DNA from: Adiantum capillus-veneris
Taxonomy: Eukaryota; Streptophyta; Polypodiopsida; Polypodiales; Pteridaceae
Length of the DNA: 64,000 nucleotides
Reading direction: 5' to 3'
NCBI GenBank assembly: GCA_014529385.2
Contig: CM043958.1
Coordinates: 153,165,293-153,229,292 of the forward strand
The notes beneath the pieces are model-generated. The model had not been told where the DNA came from and did no database searches. It saw only the letters and a program-made list of their open reading frames with translations. Shown one piece after another: positions 45,553 to 57,713 of this stretch. The position numbers were made by a program, and so were the translations under genes. How positions within the stretch are numbered: the stretch's first letter is position 1; each line of letters starts with the position of its first letter.

Positions 45553-46780
45553 ACCTTCGTACTGAAGCATGCCAGATAATGAGTCCTTGGCTCATATATG
45601 AAGGCCCTTGGCCATAATAAGCAGTTAAATGAAAATCTTTCAAACTCAAAAGCAACTAGCCCAAAAGCAGGTGCTCAAAAGCTTCTAACACAAAAGCACG
45701 AATCTGTACAGCTTTGCTACGTCGGCAGCCAGCATAAAACACGGAAATCAATACAATTTTCCACGTCAGCAACCAATGTAAAATCCCAAAATCCGTCCAA
45801 TCTGCCACATCAGCAAGCCAATGCAAAATGCGAAATTCTGCACAAGATGCCGCGCCATTAGCTTCTACGCTTTTTTTGTGTGTGTTGGGGGGGGCTGCTT
45901 TACTTTAGGCCCCATTGAACGGGAACCTTAAGTTGGTTGGATCTTCTTCTGCTGCTTCTATTGCTTCTTTAAAGGGTTTAGGCCCCTCGGCCGGGATCTG
46001 CAAGTCGGCTCCATTCTTCAGTGGCTTGACACGTCAGCAATTTGTGACATTAGGCTTTATTTTTATGCGTTGTGGGCCCCTCGGCCATGGTGCCATAAGT
46101 TGGAACAACTTAAAGAGTTAGTTTCTTTTAAACTTAGGCCACTCAGCTAGGGTCCATTAGTTGGGCACGCTTCTTCTATTGTTTCTTTCACTAGGGTTGG
46201 CCCTTTGTCCTTTAGGCCATTCCACGTCATCACTTTGTGACGGGTTTCCCATCCAGGAGCTAAGAGGAGGTGTTTATTAGAGTTTCACCTTATTTCCAAT
46301 GGTAGCTCCAATATGTCCAAGCAACAGTTCAGGAAGTGAAGCCTGTTTTGTGGTTGTGTCCGGCTGTATCTAAGGTGCACGTACCTTTTCCGAGGTACGA
46401 GCCGTGTATTTGCCCACCTGATAGGCTGCGATGAGGCAGGACCTTATTCCTAGGGTTTCCTTGAGTCAAGTCCTTAGTTTTCTACAATTTCATTAAGTAT
46501 GTCCAACTATAGACCAAATTTGGTCCCTTGGTTCACAAAGATATGATGTATGTGGGATCCGCAAAATGCATCGTGATTTCTGAATTGTTGATGTGGCAGA
46601 TCCTACACAATCTAAAAGGTGCTCTTGGCCGCCTAATTTTTAGCAATTGCTTTGACGCAGTAAAGCTTTCCGTATTTGACCCTTTTAGCCAATCCTTTAA
46701 ATAAGAACCTTGGGGAAGGCTCCCCGGAGTCTAGCAGTTGCAAACTGGAGAGAGTACTCCTCCCTGCGGTTGTACTCTAA
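45553..46780 (-). repeat. Mosaic of G/C-type LTR fragments
   Basis: It contains repeated U3-like sequence with CACGTCA motifs. Two minus-strand LTR ends are recognisable: GACACGTCAGCAATTTGTGACA ends at about 46049, and CCACGTCATCACTTTGTGAC near 46240. The segment at 45935-46020 is the complement of the G2 LTR start. From 46241 to 46780 I see only low-similarity sequence and no gene. Confidence 0.55.
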
Positions 46781-47598
46781 AACCGGTCTGTAGGGCGGTA
46801 GACTTTAGCTATCACCCGACTCTCTACTTGAACTTTACAACACAAAGAAACTTCACGAATAAGCTTGTGACTGGAAATTACACTTCAAACAAAACACGGC
46901 CTGGGAGCTAGAGTGCTTCCAAGCAGACAGCGACACCCTGTAGGCCCCAAACACTAGCACGCCTTTCGGTATTTCTTTATTCTTATTGCAAATAGACAAT
47001 CCGAACACTTTCACCTAACTCTCACCAAGCTGTCCATGGCTGTAATTGTAGGTTTTTGACCCAATTTCACCACCTAACGATGCAAAAACCCCTGTAGGTC
47101 AAAAGTACACGTCAAGGACACTTTCCCTTGCAATTTGGAAGCTTTCCAGTGAGCTGCACGTCAATTTCAGCATGCTGTAATTCCTTGTTTTATCACTGTC
47201 ATGTGCCCAAAGCCATGTTTAAGCATCCTGAGGCTTTCCCAAGGCTCCCCTTGAGATGTCCTACAATTTAGGTGTGAAACCCTAAACCTGTAGAGAAACA
47301 CGGCAGGCTGTATTTTTCTGTTTTGGATCGTTTTGGGCGGAGCGAGCACGTTTACAAGTGTCTTAGGTGCTCCCGCACGCAATAGGACAATTTTCCTTTG
47401 AATCGGACTAGTTTTCACGCGAGAAAACTCTCCAATTTCGCAATCCTTTGCAATGAAACAGTGTAACTACGGGGGATTAGCAATTAGCTAATCCGGTTCT
47501 TGTACAAAAAGCTCCTGCCTTGGCAAACGCGCATTACCATATGGTCATTTGAGAAGCCCAACTAGTGGGGCATTACCATATGTGCAAAGGGGAGAGAG
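46781..47598 (-). repeat. B5: truncated family-B LTR
   Basis: It starts AAAACCGGTCTGTAGGGCGG and follows the family-B LTR for about 820 bp, with the hairpin module at 46957-46981. It breaks off at GGGGAGAGAG, where the C3 foldback begins. Confidence 0.7.
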
Positions 47599-47776
47599 TG
47601 TAACAGACTTCGACACCCCAAGTCGGGAATTTGACACGAGAAAATACTCAAAACCACTCTGAGCAGAGAGGACCGGGCCGTGTCGCGTCTCTCTCAAATT
47701 GTGATAAGTTTCTGTTAAGTGGTCTTGAGTATTTTCTCGTGTGTCGTGCCGACTTGGGGTGTCCAAGTCTGTTACA
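47599..47776. repeat. Foldback of two LTR ends at the start of C3
   Basis: Arms 47599-47658 and 47717-47776 are inverted copies with only a few mismatches, running from TGTAACAGACTT to its complement ending TCTGTTACA. Each outer end is a family-C LTR 3' terminus. The spacer of about 58 bp is LTR-like (GGGCCGTGTCGCG). The right arm is followed directly by the C3 primer site. Confidence 0.85.
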
Positions 47777-47777
47777 C

Positions 47778-47790
47778 TGGTATGAGAGCT
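47778..47790 (+). other. C3 primer-binding site (initiator tRNA-Met, one change)
   Basis: TGGTATGAGAGCT follows the LTR end GTTACA after one base. The canonical plant site is TGGTATCAGAGC. Confidence 0.75.
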
Positions 47791-47824
47791 CAGTCGATTT
47801 TCCTTCTACGGAGAATCAACACAT

Positions 47825-48231
47825 ATGGATTTAGTCGACGAATCCCGCAAGAAGCAAACTGTTGCACCTAAACAATCACGTTCAGGAGACAACACGGAAG
47901 ATTCAAATGGACAACGACCACCTTCTGTTAATTCAGAAGGAGAGTACGGGCCACCTCCAGCACAGAGTATGAACGAATGGAGATGCAGCGTCGACAATAG
48001 GTTGATGCGTGTGCTCGATAGATGCTCCAATATTCCAAAGATTCCCAGTATGCGAAATTTTTGACCGAGCACCCGATTGACAAAGTGCATTCTCGATGGG
48101 GTACGGCCATTGATTCACCTTTGAAGTCAGCTTTGAAGAAAGGACCTATTCCGCGGGTGTACATTGAAGACGAACTTGACGATGTAGTAGAAAGACGAGT
48201 CAACCGACTTTTGAAGACAAAGAAGTGTTGA
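47825..48231 (+). pseudogene. gag: C3 gag, N-terminal part
   Basis: An open frame starts MDLVDESRKKQTVAPKQSRS at 47825. After a frameshift near 48030 it continues FLTEHPIDKVHSRWG and RVYIEDELDDVVERRVNRLL, then is cut at 48231 by K2. It begins 35 bases after the primer site. No catalytic motif is expected in this part of gag. Confidence 0.6.
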
Positions 48232-49667
48232 GGTGCCCGTTATGGTGGGTGATGGCGTGCAGAACCTATGGCGAGCAGGCTACAGAGAAAACGAGAGAAG
48301 AAGGATGATTGGTCTTTCCACAGTGGATGCAAGGATTTTTGATGAAACAATCCTTGGTTTGATGATTGCTCTGTCCACATATCGCACAAGGTCTAGTGCT
48401 GGTAGTAGGCCTGGTTGAAGTTGCAATCCTGGTTGAATTTGCACTCAAAGTGCAACCACGAGCTACATATGCAGTCGGTACGAAAGAACTAATACGTGGT
48501 ACTCGTTTCTCTTCTTCATGCAATGAATTAACAATACCATCCAAAGAAGGTAGCAGATCCTTCTCCTTTAAAATAGTGACAATTTGACGAAATTCTGCAG
48601 GTAGGCTATTCAAAAAAATGGCTATAAGATCTTCATCTAAGACAGGAGCTTCAACATAAATTAGCTGAGTGCGGATGCTTTTCAGTATGTTAGCTAAAGC
48701 TGCAATATTTTCATCATCACGCATTGAAAGAGAATACAGCTCCATTTTAAGGCTCATTTTGGAATATTTGGCTTTAGAACCAAACACTTTCTCTAGTTCC
48801 ATCCAAGCAGCGTTTGCAAATTGCATGTCATCCAGATAATGAATAAAATCATCTTCAAGAGATGTCAGAATAATACCTAATGCTTGCTCGTCCTTGAGTT
48901 GTTGCTCGGCAGATAACGCTCTGGTAACTGCAGCGGATGTGCCTGCTTCGTTGGCTGATAGCGGCTTGATGACGCTCCACAAATTCTTGCGCATCAGATA
49001 TCCCTTCACTTTGATTTGCCAAGTGTGGAAGTCGAAACCGTTAAACTTATCGATTTTTTATGCCATGTTGAAGTCTTTAAGAAGCCTGATAGAAAGATTG
49101 TGTTATTGGTTATTGCACCGGCTTAACTTTTAGAGAGGATGTCTTCGTCTTTAACTATCTTTGCATGAACTTATTAAGATACTGCGGAAACTTTCTAAAT
49201 CATTGCAATTGACTATTCCTTAGTTTGAAAAGACGCCATCAAATTTACGAGCCAATATACTACTAAGCCGAGCACGGTCGGTGTCTTACACCTTGTCGAG
49301 GGTGTGAATACCCACTTGCTTGGGGACTTAACACCAAATTGGGGTGACCCTTTTAAATATAGTATGAACATAAGCTTGAACGAATTCTCTGTTGCAGACA
49401 GCGACAACGACGGCGTGGAGGATGACTGAGCATTTCCAATAGGCTAAGGAGGTGGCAATTGCAGGAGTTACAATGGCGAATAATGCTTCTCAAGCCAAGG
49501 CGACCTGTGTGATGCCCGTTTTGCGCCCCATGCACACTGAGGTTCTATTGCATGCCCTAAGAGGTCATTCCCACAGGTTTGACACTTGACACACTGGACC
49601 ACAATTGGGCTTGCATACCCAACAAGAAGCACTCAAAGAGATGCAGTCAAGCAACACATTAACCTGG
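48232..49667 (-). pseudogene. gag: K2: Ty1/copia gag fragment inserted in C3 gag
   Basis: A minus-strand frame of 247 residues (48266-49009) continues upstream to about 49060 with KIDKFNGFDFHTWQIKVKGYL, the conserved start of copia gag (UBN2 type). Internally it has LDDMQFANAAWMELEKVFGS and LAALANILKSIRTQL. It ends in CCHC-type knuckles (CAICGQSNHQTKDC, CIHCGKTNH). A stop lies two codons after the likely Met near 49062. Protease, integrase and RT are absent. The 600 bp to 49667 show no clear LTR, and I could not identify target duplications, so the exact borders are approximate. Confidence 0.75.
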
Positions 49668-50285
49668 CTACTTGGGTTACAAGTCTACCTTTGCAAATGC
49701 ACGAAAGACAAAGAAGTGTGTTTGCTTTGAGGGTCTGTCCAGCTCGTCCTCATCCTCTTCTGATAGTTCAGACAGTTCTTCCTCCTCTGATTTCAGTGAT
49801 GAGGACAACAAGGGCAAGAAACGAAGAAAGACCCAAAGACTCCGAAAAAACAAGAAGAAGGCTCAGAAGAGCAAATCCCACTGAAGATCTCGCAAATCTT
49901 CAGACAATTCTGAGGAGGACTCATTCTCTTCTGAGAGTTCAGACTCCGATGAGCAAAAGTTTTACTCTAAGAGGAAGCACTTTTATAGAGCCAATCAATA
50001 TGACTTTCTCGAGGACAAGAGCAAGAAGACTAAAGATTTCAAGGAGGGTGGACAAGCACTAAAGTTTGATACTTTTTCGGGCTTCCAAGATAGATACCCA
50101 CAAGGCCTTCGCTTTTATTTAACAATTCGACATAAGTTATTGAGGAGGGCGCTATTCAGAGCACTCCAAAGTAAGAAGGGAAGCATCTTATCTAAAGGGA
50201 AATGCACAGACTTGGTGGTCCACTCTTTGTTACGAAAGAAAGCATCGACAAAGTGGCTGCAGTTCAAGCGGCTTTTCACTTCCTC
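49668..50285 (+). pseudogene. gag: C3 gag, second part
   Basis: It resumes with LGYKSTFANARKTKKCVCFEG, a Ser-rich tract, then Lys/Arg-rich sequence, matching the Ser/Lys block of C1 gag. Capsid-like sequence follows in shifted frames (LKFDTFSGFQD near 50065; WLQFKRLFTSSWLT near 50265). It ends where deletion joins it to RT. Confidence 0.7.
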
Positions 50286-50289
50286 TTGG

Positions 50290-51280
50290 CTCACAGGAGT
50301 TGTACGATTATTTGGTGATGCCACTTCGCCGTACGAATGCTCCAAAGACATTCAACCATATGATGGATAGGATTTTCAGAGAGTACCGATCGTTTGTGGA
50401 CACGTTCTTTGACAACATCATCGTCTTCACCAAGAGTGAGGCAGAGCATCGACACCATCCGGTACAGGTTTTCCAAACACTGCGGAAACATAAATTGGTC
50501 GTCAATGTGAAAAAGAGCGAGCTCTTCTTGCTAGATATACACATTTTGGGACACATCATCTCAACGGAAGGTGTAAAGATGGACCAAGCCAAGGTTGAGA
50601 CCATTCGTGATTGGCCCCATTTGAAAATTGTTCATGAAGTTAAAACCTTTCTGGGCTTGTGCTCATATTATCGGTTCATTCGGAAATTTGCAGAGATAGC
50701 TTCTCCCTTGTATGTGCAGACTCATAAAGGGGTTCCTTTTACTTGGGGAGCGACAAAGATTGCAGCCTTTCAAACTTTCAAGGAAAAATTGACAATGGGA
50801 CCAGTTTTGGCCTTGCCAGACTTGCAAAAGCCATTGGAAGTTTATTGTGATGCTTGGGGTCGCAGTCTGGGAGCAGTCTTGATGCAAAAGAAGGCCATGT
50901 CATTGCTTACGAGAGCAGGATGTTTTCACGTCCTGAACTGGTTGCACAGATTTATGAGAAAGAGCTATTGGCAGTTATCCATGCTATTTTTACAGTGGTG
51001 ACATTTTCTACTCGAAGCTGACTTTACCGACTTCACAGACCATCAGATTTTACGCTACTTCTTGTTGCAGAAGTAGCTTTCAGAAAAGCAGATGAAGTGG
51101 GCTAACATTCTGTCACAGTTTCATTTCCAAATAGTCCATGCTTACGGATAGAAGAATTTAGTGGCAGATGCGTTGTCTTGCAAGCCCTTGGTTCTGCCTA
51201 TTTCCGCGATACATCATCGAAGGTTCGAGGATATGGTAGATCAGTATGCCACAGATCCTGATTTTGCTGCCTATTTCCTG
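50290..51280 (+). pseudogene. pol: C3 RT and RNase H fragment
   Basis: The frame 50300-51001 reads [69 protein letters not shown] and RNase H start YCDAWGRSLGAVLMQ. The RT active site FFDD has become FFDN. Downstream, out of frame, are FTDHQILRYFLLQK and a region with two further stops up to 51280. The 5' third of RT is missing. Confidence 0.82.
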
Positions 51281-52702
51281 ATCTGGCTCTAGTTCCTCAG
51301 AGCGCTTTTCTCTTGCAGAGGCTCATGCCTTCCTCTGCTCCTACTCCCTCACGAAGAGGAAGTACACCTGCAATCAAATACTCAAAGATCATAACATGAA
51401 AATCGTTACCTTCAAAGTCTCGATGCTCGAAACGCGACTCGATTCTCGAAAAGCAATTCCCCGGAAGAGATCTCTCCATAGAAAATCCTCTCTTCCAATC
51501 CTACACACAAAAGAGGTGTGTTCTCGGGTTCCTTCTCGTAAATCAGCCATGTCTACGACGTTTATGGGCTGAAAACAGAGAAAAACAGCAACTTGACGCA
51601 ATGGAAACACGCTTCGTAGGCACTTCTTCGCAAGGGAACTCGCGCACTGGGTCTTGGCGACATCGGGTACACTTGGAACAGCCATGGGCATCACCGGCAA
51701 CGTCTTCTTTACGGCTGAAATCTGTAGCAGCATCTCCTCCTTGCAAAGATTGGTCCTCCCCTATGAGTGAGGGCATGTGATGCTTTTATAGCTCCTAGCC
51801 ACGGGCACGAATAGCTACTTGCGTAGAGATTGCGGCCCGTTTTTATTTTTTTTTCAAAAAAAAAAAAATTCGCTGTTCTGCCATAAAAAGAGAGAAAACG
51901 CTGGCTGATCTGTTGCCTTATTTATCAGATGGCTGCCCACTTATTAAGTGGGCGGTCGATCACCCTTTAAAAATGGTCTTAATCTGTCCAAAAACTCAAT
52001 AAAACCTTATAAGTTACAAACAATGCTTTCACAGCACTTCCCAGGCATCCCTGGATGCAATCACATGCACAGTTGCAATGCAGACATAAACTTCCTCGCG
52101 AGAAAGCATCTGCTTTCCCGAAAGGCAATCCCGCTTTCTCAAAAAGCATCTGTTTTTTCTCAAAGTTTCCTCTGAACCCATCTTCATTCAAGTGCTTGCT
52201 TTTTCCTTGTACACAATTCTAACACAGTTTGGAATTTCCTCCCGACTATGGATATTCCCTTTCCGATGCACCCGTCACCCACCTTGTGACGCATCAGGAA
52301 TATCCATCACCTAGTCCTTTCCTACCGAACTTACGGTACAATCTCCTTCACGATGCTCTATGTCACCCATCCTATGACGCATCAGAGATGTCCGTTCCCG
52401 AATGGTCGAATACTTCTTTCCGATGCTCCCTGTCACCCATCCGATGTGACGCATCAAAAGTACCCGTTCCTGGTGGCCTTACAGATATTCCTGTTCTCAA
52501 TGCTCCCGTCATTACTTTGAATGACGCACTAGGAATACTCTGTACTCGGATGTCTCCATTGAGAAAAGCCCTCTCACTTAAAATTCCAATAATTCATTTA
52601 GAATTATTTTTCCTTGGTGTTCCAAGCGAGAAAACCCTCACTTATAAATCCAATAATTCATTTAGAATTATTTTTCTGTAAGATAAAGTCAATTTAGCAA
52701 CA
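51281..52702 (-). repeat. H2 3' LTR, truncated
   Basis: It begins at TGATCTGGCTCTAG, matching 56229 in the other LTR, and ends TTTAGCAACA at 52702. The LTR palindrome is at 51935-51953. Confidence 0.85.
52255..52535. repeat. Array of GTCAC/GTGAC hairpin units in the H2 LTR
   Basis: About four units roughly 75-85 bp apart. Each holds GTCACCCA or a decayed form, a short spacer, then TGTGACGCATCAG or a decayed form. The same array occurs at 57265-57545, and two units survive in H1 (about 676-710 and 770-795). Confidence 0.7.
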
Positions 52703-54949
52703 TCCCTCTCACTTATAAACAGTTGTCCTCAACTGTAGAGGTCCAACTGAACAGCCGGGGAGAAACCGAAAAGATTCCAAATCTTGCTCAATGGTGAGTT
52801 GAGCTAGTACTTTCTCAAAAGAGAATTTAATAATTTAATTAAACAAAAATTCAATAATTCAATACTTACCTTACCGGTTCATGTCTTTCCTCTAGGACCT
52901 CGAGGATATCCTTCACCTTTCATTAAAGTTACGAGCCATGTAAGAACTCGTCATTCGCGTCTTTCCAACAGATTGGAAGTTTCCTCATCCAAGAGTCTGT
53001 TAACTCAATTCCACCTTCTCAATTCCGAGAAGAATAAACCTCCTAGAAATCAATCTAGGTCTATGTCCTTGCGCATAACCTTGCGCTATTAGTCCTGAGG
53101 ACATTAAACCTCTTGTGTCCTCCCGCATAGGGCATGTCGAGAGCATTAAGCTCATGTGAATCTTCCTATGGCAGAACAAGTGTGTCATCTTACCAAAGTA
53201 AGTTCTTATTCCGGGCCTTTGCTTTGGGTAGGCCAATTGTTCTGATCTAAAGTTTCCTTATCTAAGACTCTGTTAACTTGATTCTGTCTTCTCAAATTCG
53301 AGAAGAATAATCTTCCTAGAAATCAATCTAGCTAATCCTACGCTGTTAGTCCAGAGGGTATTAAACCTCTTGTGTCCTCCCACATAGGGAATACCCAAGT
53401 CATAGAGCATTAAGCTCGATGTCTTTCTTTCACAAACAAAGTTTGCGATCACCTTAGAGAAGGTTCTTGTTCCAGGCCGTCGCTCAACGTAGGCGGACGG
53501 TTCTAATCCGAAGATTCTTTGTGCACGGTGGCACTTCCTTCCAATCTTTTCCTCCTGCGAGTTACTACCACCAGCAGTGTTTTCCCGACGCCCATTAGCG
53601 TCTCTTCCTTACAAAATCATCAAAAATGATTCACCTTACGAGCATCAATGACGACTTGCAAAATCTCAGGCAGATAGGATTCTAGCCATAATAGCATTTT
53701 CTGAACGTACTTTCAAACCTAGTTCACAATAGAGCGAACCCTCTTTGATTCTCAGGGATGTTCTCCCATATGTAATTCTTACCATTTTGAAACGGTTGGC
53801 GAATTATATTCTTACAAACAGAATAGTTCGAATTTATTCCAACAGCGTATAAATGCTACTTGACCTGCTCATGGAGAAACATATACCGCAACCAAAAGTT
53901 GCTACTGTAATGGTAAAAGCACATTGCGTACTCAATGATCAACGACCATCAGAAAACCTCTTCTCCGGAGAGAAACTCAAATTCCTTCTACCGAACACAT
54001 CTCAAATAGAGATTCTCGTGTCGGAGTATCCTTGCGCACAAAAAGGCGCTCAAGAGAGTATAACAAACTCTCGTCCAGTTCCTTGGCATAGGTCTGCATC
54101 TTCGTGTGTTATCCATGTACTCAAAAGTGTACATAATACTTAAGCTGTGTTAAAAGTTTTGGTGAACCTAGGAAATCGCCTTCCCTTCGTAAGATCCTTA
54201 GAGCGAAGACGTTCAACCTGACTATCCCTTGGCTCAATCTTAGAGCAAAACCCGCTCATCAAATAAACTAGGATTTCAATCCTTGGAGTCCTCGAGCACA
54301 GGCCGTAGCCGTCACTTGTTCCTTCCCTAGTAAAGAGAGTGTTCATTCACTTGTGCGAAAAGCACTACCATGTCTTCCCTGATCGGGTAGGGGGTGTGGG
54401 CTTAAAGAGTATTCAAGCTTAATGAAAGCTTTTCTTTGCTTGGAAAGCTCAGAATGGTTCCTTCATAATTTTCCTACCCGCAGTAGCAGGTAATCTGTTC
54501 GAGAATTACCAGATACCAGATCAATAGTTGACCTTCCGGCTAGCTAAGCAAACCAATTCATCTCAGAAAACAATGTTTCAGTTTGATCCTGCTCTCATAA
54601 ACACTCGAGAGTGGTAGTCCCGGTTAGACATAACCATATCTTGTGCAAAAGAGCAAACAAGCACAATGCACTTTATGATTTCCTCAAAGATGTAACTTTG
54701 ATTGAAAACCTGCCCTCTCACTTAAAGTTCGAGGGTCTTCTATTCAAGAACTCAGGAGTTAGATTGAATTCCCTTACTCCAAACTTTCTGTGTTCAATGA
54801 TTCCCATCCCACTACGGGGATTGGATTCTATGTACACTAAGGTGTACACTTTCAGCTTTTATTGCTGACTCTCCCATCTGCTGCAAAGTATTTTGCAGAT
54901 GCGTCTACAAAATTCGGGCAAAAGTCCTTTGTTGAATTTCTTCATCTTT

Positions 54950-55320
54950 CCTCCCTCAAAGAGGGTCAAGAGTGGAGCTACCTTGACAAGAGTGAACCAC
55001 TACTTGCTTGGACTCGCTCGTGTTCCTATTGGGCAAAACAATCCCAATCTTCTTGAATGCCTTCTTCAAAGCGTAGAGGAAAAAAATTTGTCGGAAAATT
55101 CAGCCTTGAACTGTTGTTGTAAGTTCCTTGCAGAGCTTTGGTATACCACCAAGTACTTGCAATCCCCCTTGAGGTGTTTGGTCACATGGCTCACCTTCGA
55201 CGCTTTTCAGAAATTGCCGCTTGTAAAGGCAACTTCAAACTTGTCGAATCAAAGCGGTAGCTTTCAGGACATCTTCTCTTCCGTCAAAAGTATCAAACTT
55301 GACTGGAAGTGTTCCTAGGT
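54950..55320 (-). pseudogene. Degenerate gag in H2
   Basis: It is the counterpart of the H1 gag remnant, with the same TACCACCAAGTACTTGCAA (plus view) around the WW motif and the same broken frames. The rest of the internal region has only short antisense frames that parallel those of H1. Confidence 0.55.
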
Positions 55321-55654
55321 CTAGAGACCTTTTTCATATCCTTCCCAGAATGACGGGATTTCATGGCTATAGTTCTGGATTGATGTTCATGGATATTTTC
55401 TGGATTCTGAAGAATCTCGAGCAGTCAGCTCCTAGGATTCTCTACGTTCTTGAGCATCATGCTCTTGTCGCCTTCTCAGAGAATCCCAAGCCTTGTGTCG
55501 ACTTCTTACAGAGAGAAAAAAAAAAATTCCAACTCTGTCAGCTTTTCCTTGCAGGACTTAGGGTTCCGCCTGCTTACTTCTCTCTTGGCTTGTCATGGCT
55601 TCTTCACGTATCTTCCTAGAGTCGTCCTCCTTTACAGAGAAAGAGAGGAGACCG

Positions 55655-55667
55655 TGCTCTGATACCA
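55655..55667 (-). other. H2 primer-binding site (initiator tRNA-Met)
   Basis: The minus strand reads TGGTATCAGAGCA, one base inside the 5' LTR boundary. Confidence 0.9.
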
Positions 55668-55668
55668 C

Positions 55669-57713
55669 TGTCACAAACGGCAACGCATAGCAATATAAAA
55701 TATACTCCGATAAATAAAATTTATCACTTAATATTGAAGCCAGAGGATATAGAGAGAAATAAATAGAGAGAGAGATAAAGTGAGAAGATCGACACAGTAC
55801 TGGGGACCACAAGATGGGTTGGTGGTCCCCCCCGTAATAGTATCTTTATTACTGAGGAGAAATCTATACAAGCACTTGAACCGAACGTATTACCACGTTC
55901 GTTCTACAATAAGACTTGATGGTTCCTGGAAGCCTTAGCTTCCGATTCCTAGGGCAAAACCCTACTCCAAGGAACTTCCGTTCCTTATTCCAAATCCTTG
56001 AGAACCAAGGTTCTCGCCTCTGGATCTCACCTTCCAAACTCAGGGCATGACATCCCTGCAACTCTTTTCCAACTCTCTTTCCAGAGTCCTCTTCCCGCAG
56101 AACAACTCTGCTTTCCTGAGACACGAAGTCCTTACTTGGGAATCCCAACTTTCGGATCACAACTTGAGAGACTACCTCTCTCCGATTCGTGGATCTACTT
56201 CCCAAACTCGGGTACGAAACCCTTGGGCTGATCTGGCTCTAGTTCCTCGAAGCGCTTTTCTCCTGCAGAGACTCATGCCTTCCTCTGCTCCTACTCCCTC
56301 ACGAAGAGGAAGTACACCTGCAATCAAATACTCAAAGATCATAACATGAAAATCGTTACCTTCAAAGTCTCGACGCTCGAAACGCGACTCGATTCTCGAA
56401 AAGCAATTCCCCGGAAGAGATCTCTCCATAGAAAATCCTCTCTTCCAATCCTACACACAAAAGAGGTGTGTTCTCGGGTTCCTTCTCGTAAATCAGCCCC
56501 ATCTACGACGTTTATGGGCTGAAAACAGAGAAAAACAGCAACTTGTTGCGATGGAAACACGCTTCGTAGGCACTTCTTCGCGAGGGAACTCACGCACTGG
56601 GTCTTGGCGACATCGGGTACACTTGGAACAGCCATGGGCATCACCGGCAACGTCTTCTTTACGGCTAAAATCTGTAGCAGCATCTCCTCCTTGCAAAGAT
56701 TGGTCCTCCCCTCTGAGTGAGGGCATGTGATGCTTTTATAGATCCTAGCCACGGGCACGAAAAGCTGCTCGCGTAGAGATCGCGGCCGTTTTTTTTTTTT
56801 TTTTTTGTCAAAAAAATTTTTTATCAATTTTTTTTTTTTCGTTGTTCTGCCATAAAAAGAGAGAGAGAAAACGTTGGCTGATCTGTTGCCTTATTTATCA
56901 GATGGCTGCCCACTTATTAAGTGGGCGGTCGATCACCTTTAAAAATGGTATGAATCTATCCAAAAACTCAATAAAACCTTATAAGTTACAAACAATGCTT
57001 TCACAGCACTTCCCAGGCATCCTTATAAACAATGCTTTCACAGCACTTCCCAGGCATCCTTGGATGCAATCACATGCACAGTTGCAATGCAGACATAAAC
57101 ATCCTCACGAGAAAGCATCTGCTTTCCCGAAAGGCAATCCCGCTTTCTCAAAAAGCATCTGTTTTTCCTCAAAGTTTCCTCTTAACCCATCCTCATTCAA
57201 GTGCTTGCTTTTTCCTTGTGCACAATTCTAACACAGTTCGGAATTTCCTCCCGACTATGGATATTCCCTTTCCGATGCACCCGTCACCCACCTTGTGACG
57301 CATCAGGAATATCCTTCACCTAGTCCTTTCCTACCGAACTTACGGTACAATCTCCTTCACGATGCTCTATGTCACCCATCCTATGACGCATCAGAGATGT
57401 CCGTTCCCGGATGGTCGGATACTTCTTTCCGATGCTCCCTGTCACCCATCCGATGTGACGCATCAGAAGTACCCGTTCCTGGTGGCCTTACAGATATTCC
57501 TATTCTCAGTGCTCTCGTCATTACTTTGAATGACGCACTAGGAATACTCTGTACTCGGATGTCTCCAGTGAGAAAAGCCCTCTCACTTAAAATTCCAATA
57601 ATTCATTTAGAATTATTTTTCCTTGGTGTTCCAAGCGAGAAAACCCTCTCACTTATAAATCCAATAATTCATTTAGAATTATTTTTCTGTAAGATAAAGC
57701 CAATTTAGCAACA
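55669..57713 (-). repeat. H2 5' LTR (2045 bp)
   Basis: It runs from TGTCACAAACGG to TTTAGCAACA. It has an extra 37-bp direct duplication at about 56985-57058 (ACAATGCTTTCACAGC twice) that the 3' LTR lacks, a long T-tract at 56789-56808 and the palindrome at 56908-56926. It is longer than the H1 LTR, mainly in its low-coordinate part. Confidence 0.85.

Larger units (their letters stand above)
51281..57713 (-). mobile_element. H2: non-autonomous LTR element inserted in C3
   Basis: The 3' LTR is 51281-52702 (truncated) and the 5' LTR 55669-57713 (2045 bp). The internal region 52703-55668 is homologous to H1 926-3634, including the gag remnant. The primer site is at 55655-55667 and the polypurine tract at 52703-52714. 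The low-coordinate 560 bp of the 3' LTR are gone and the C3 integrase core is missing at the same point, so one deletion probably removed both. Confidence 0.85.

Noticed and set aside
56789-56840. Long T-tracts as RNA polymerase III terminators or a retroposon poly-A tail
   Set aside because: They lie within the H2 LTR, with counterparts in the other H LTRs, and no A/B boxes or target duplications are present.
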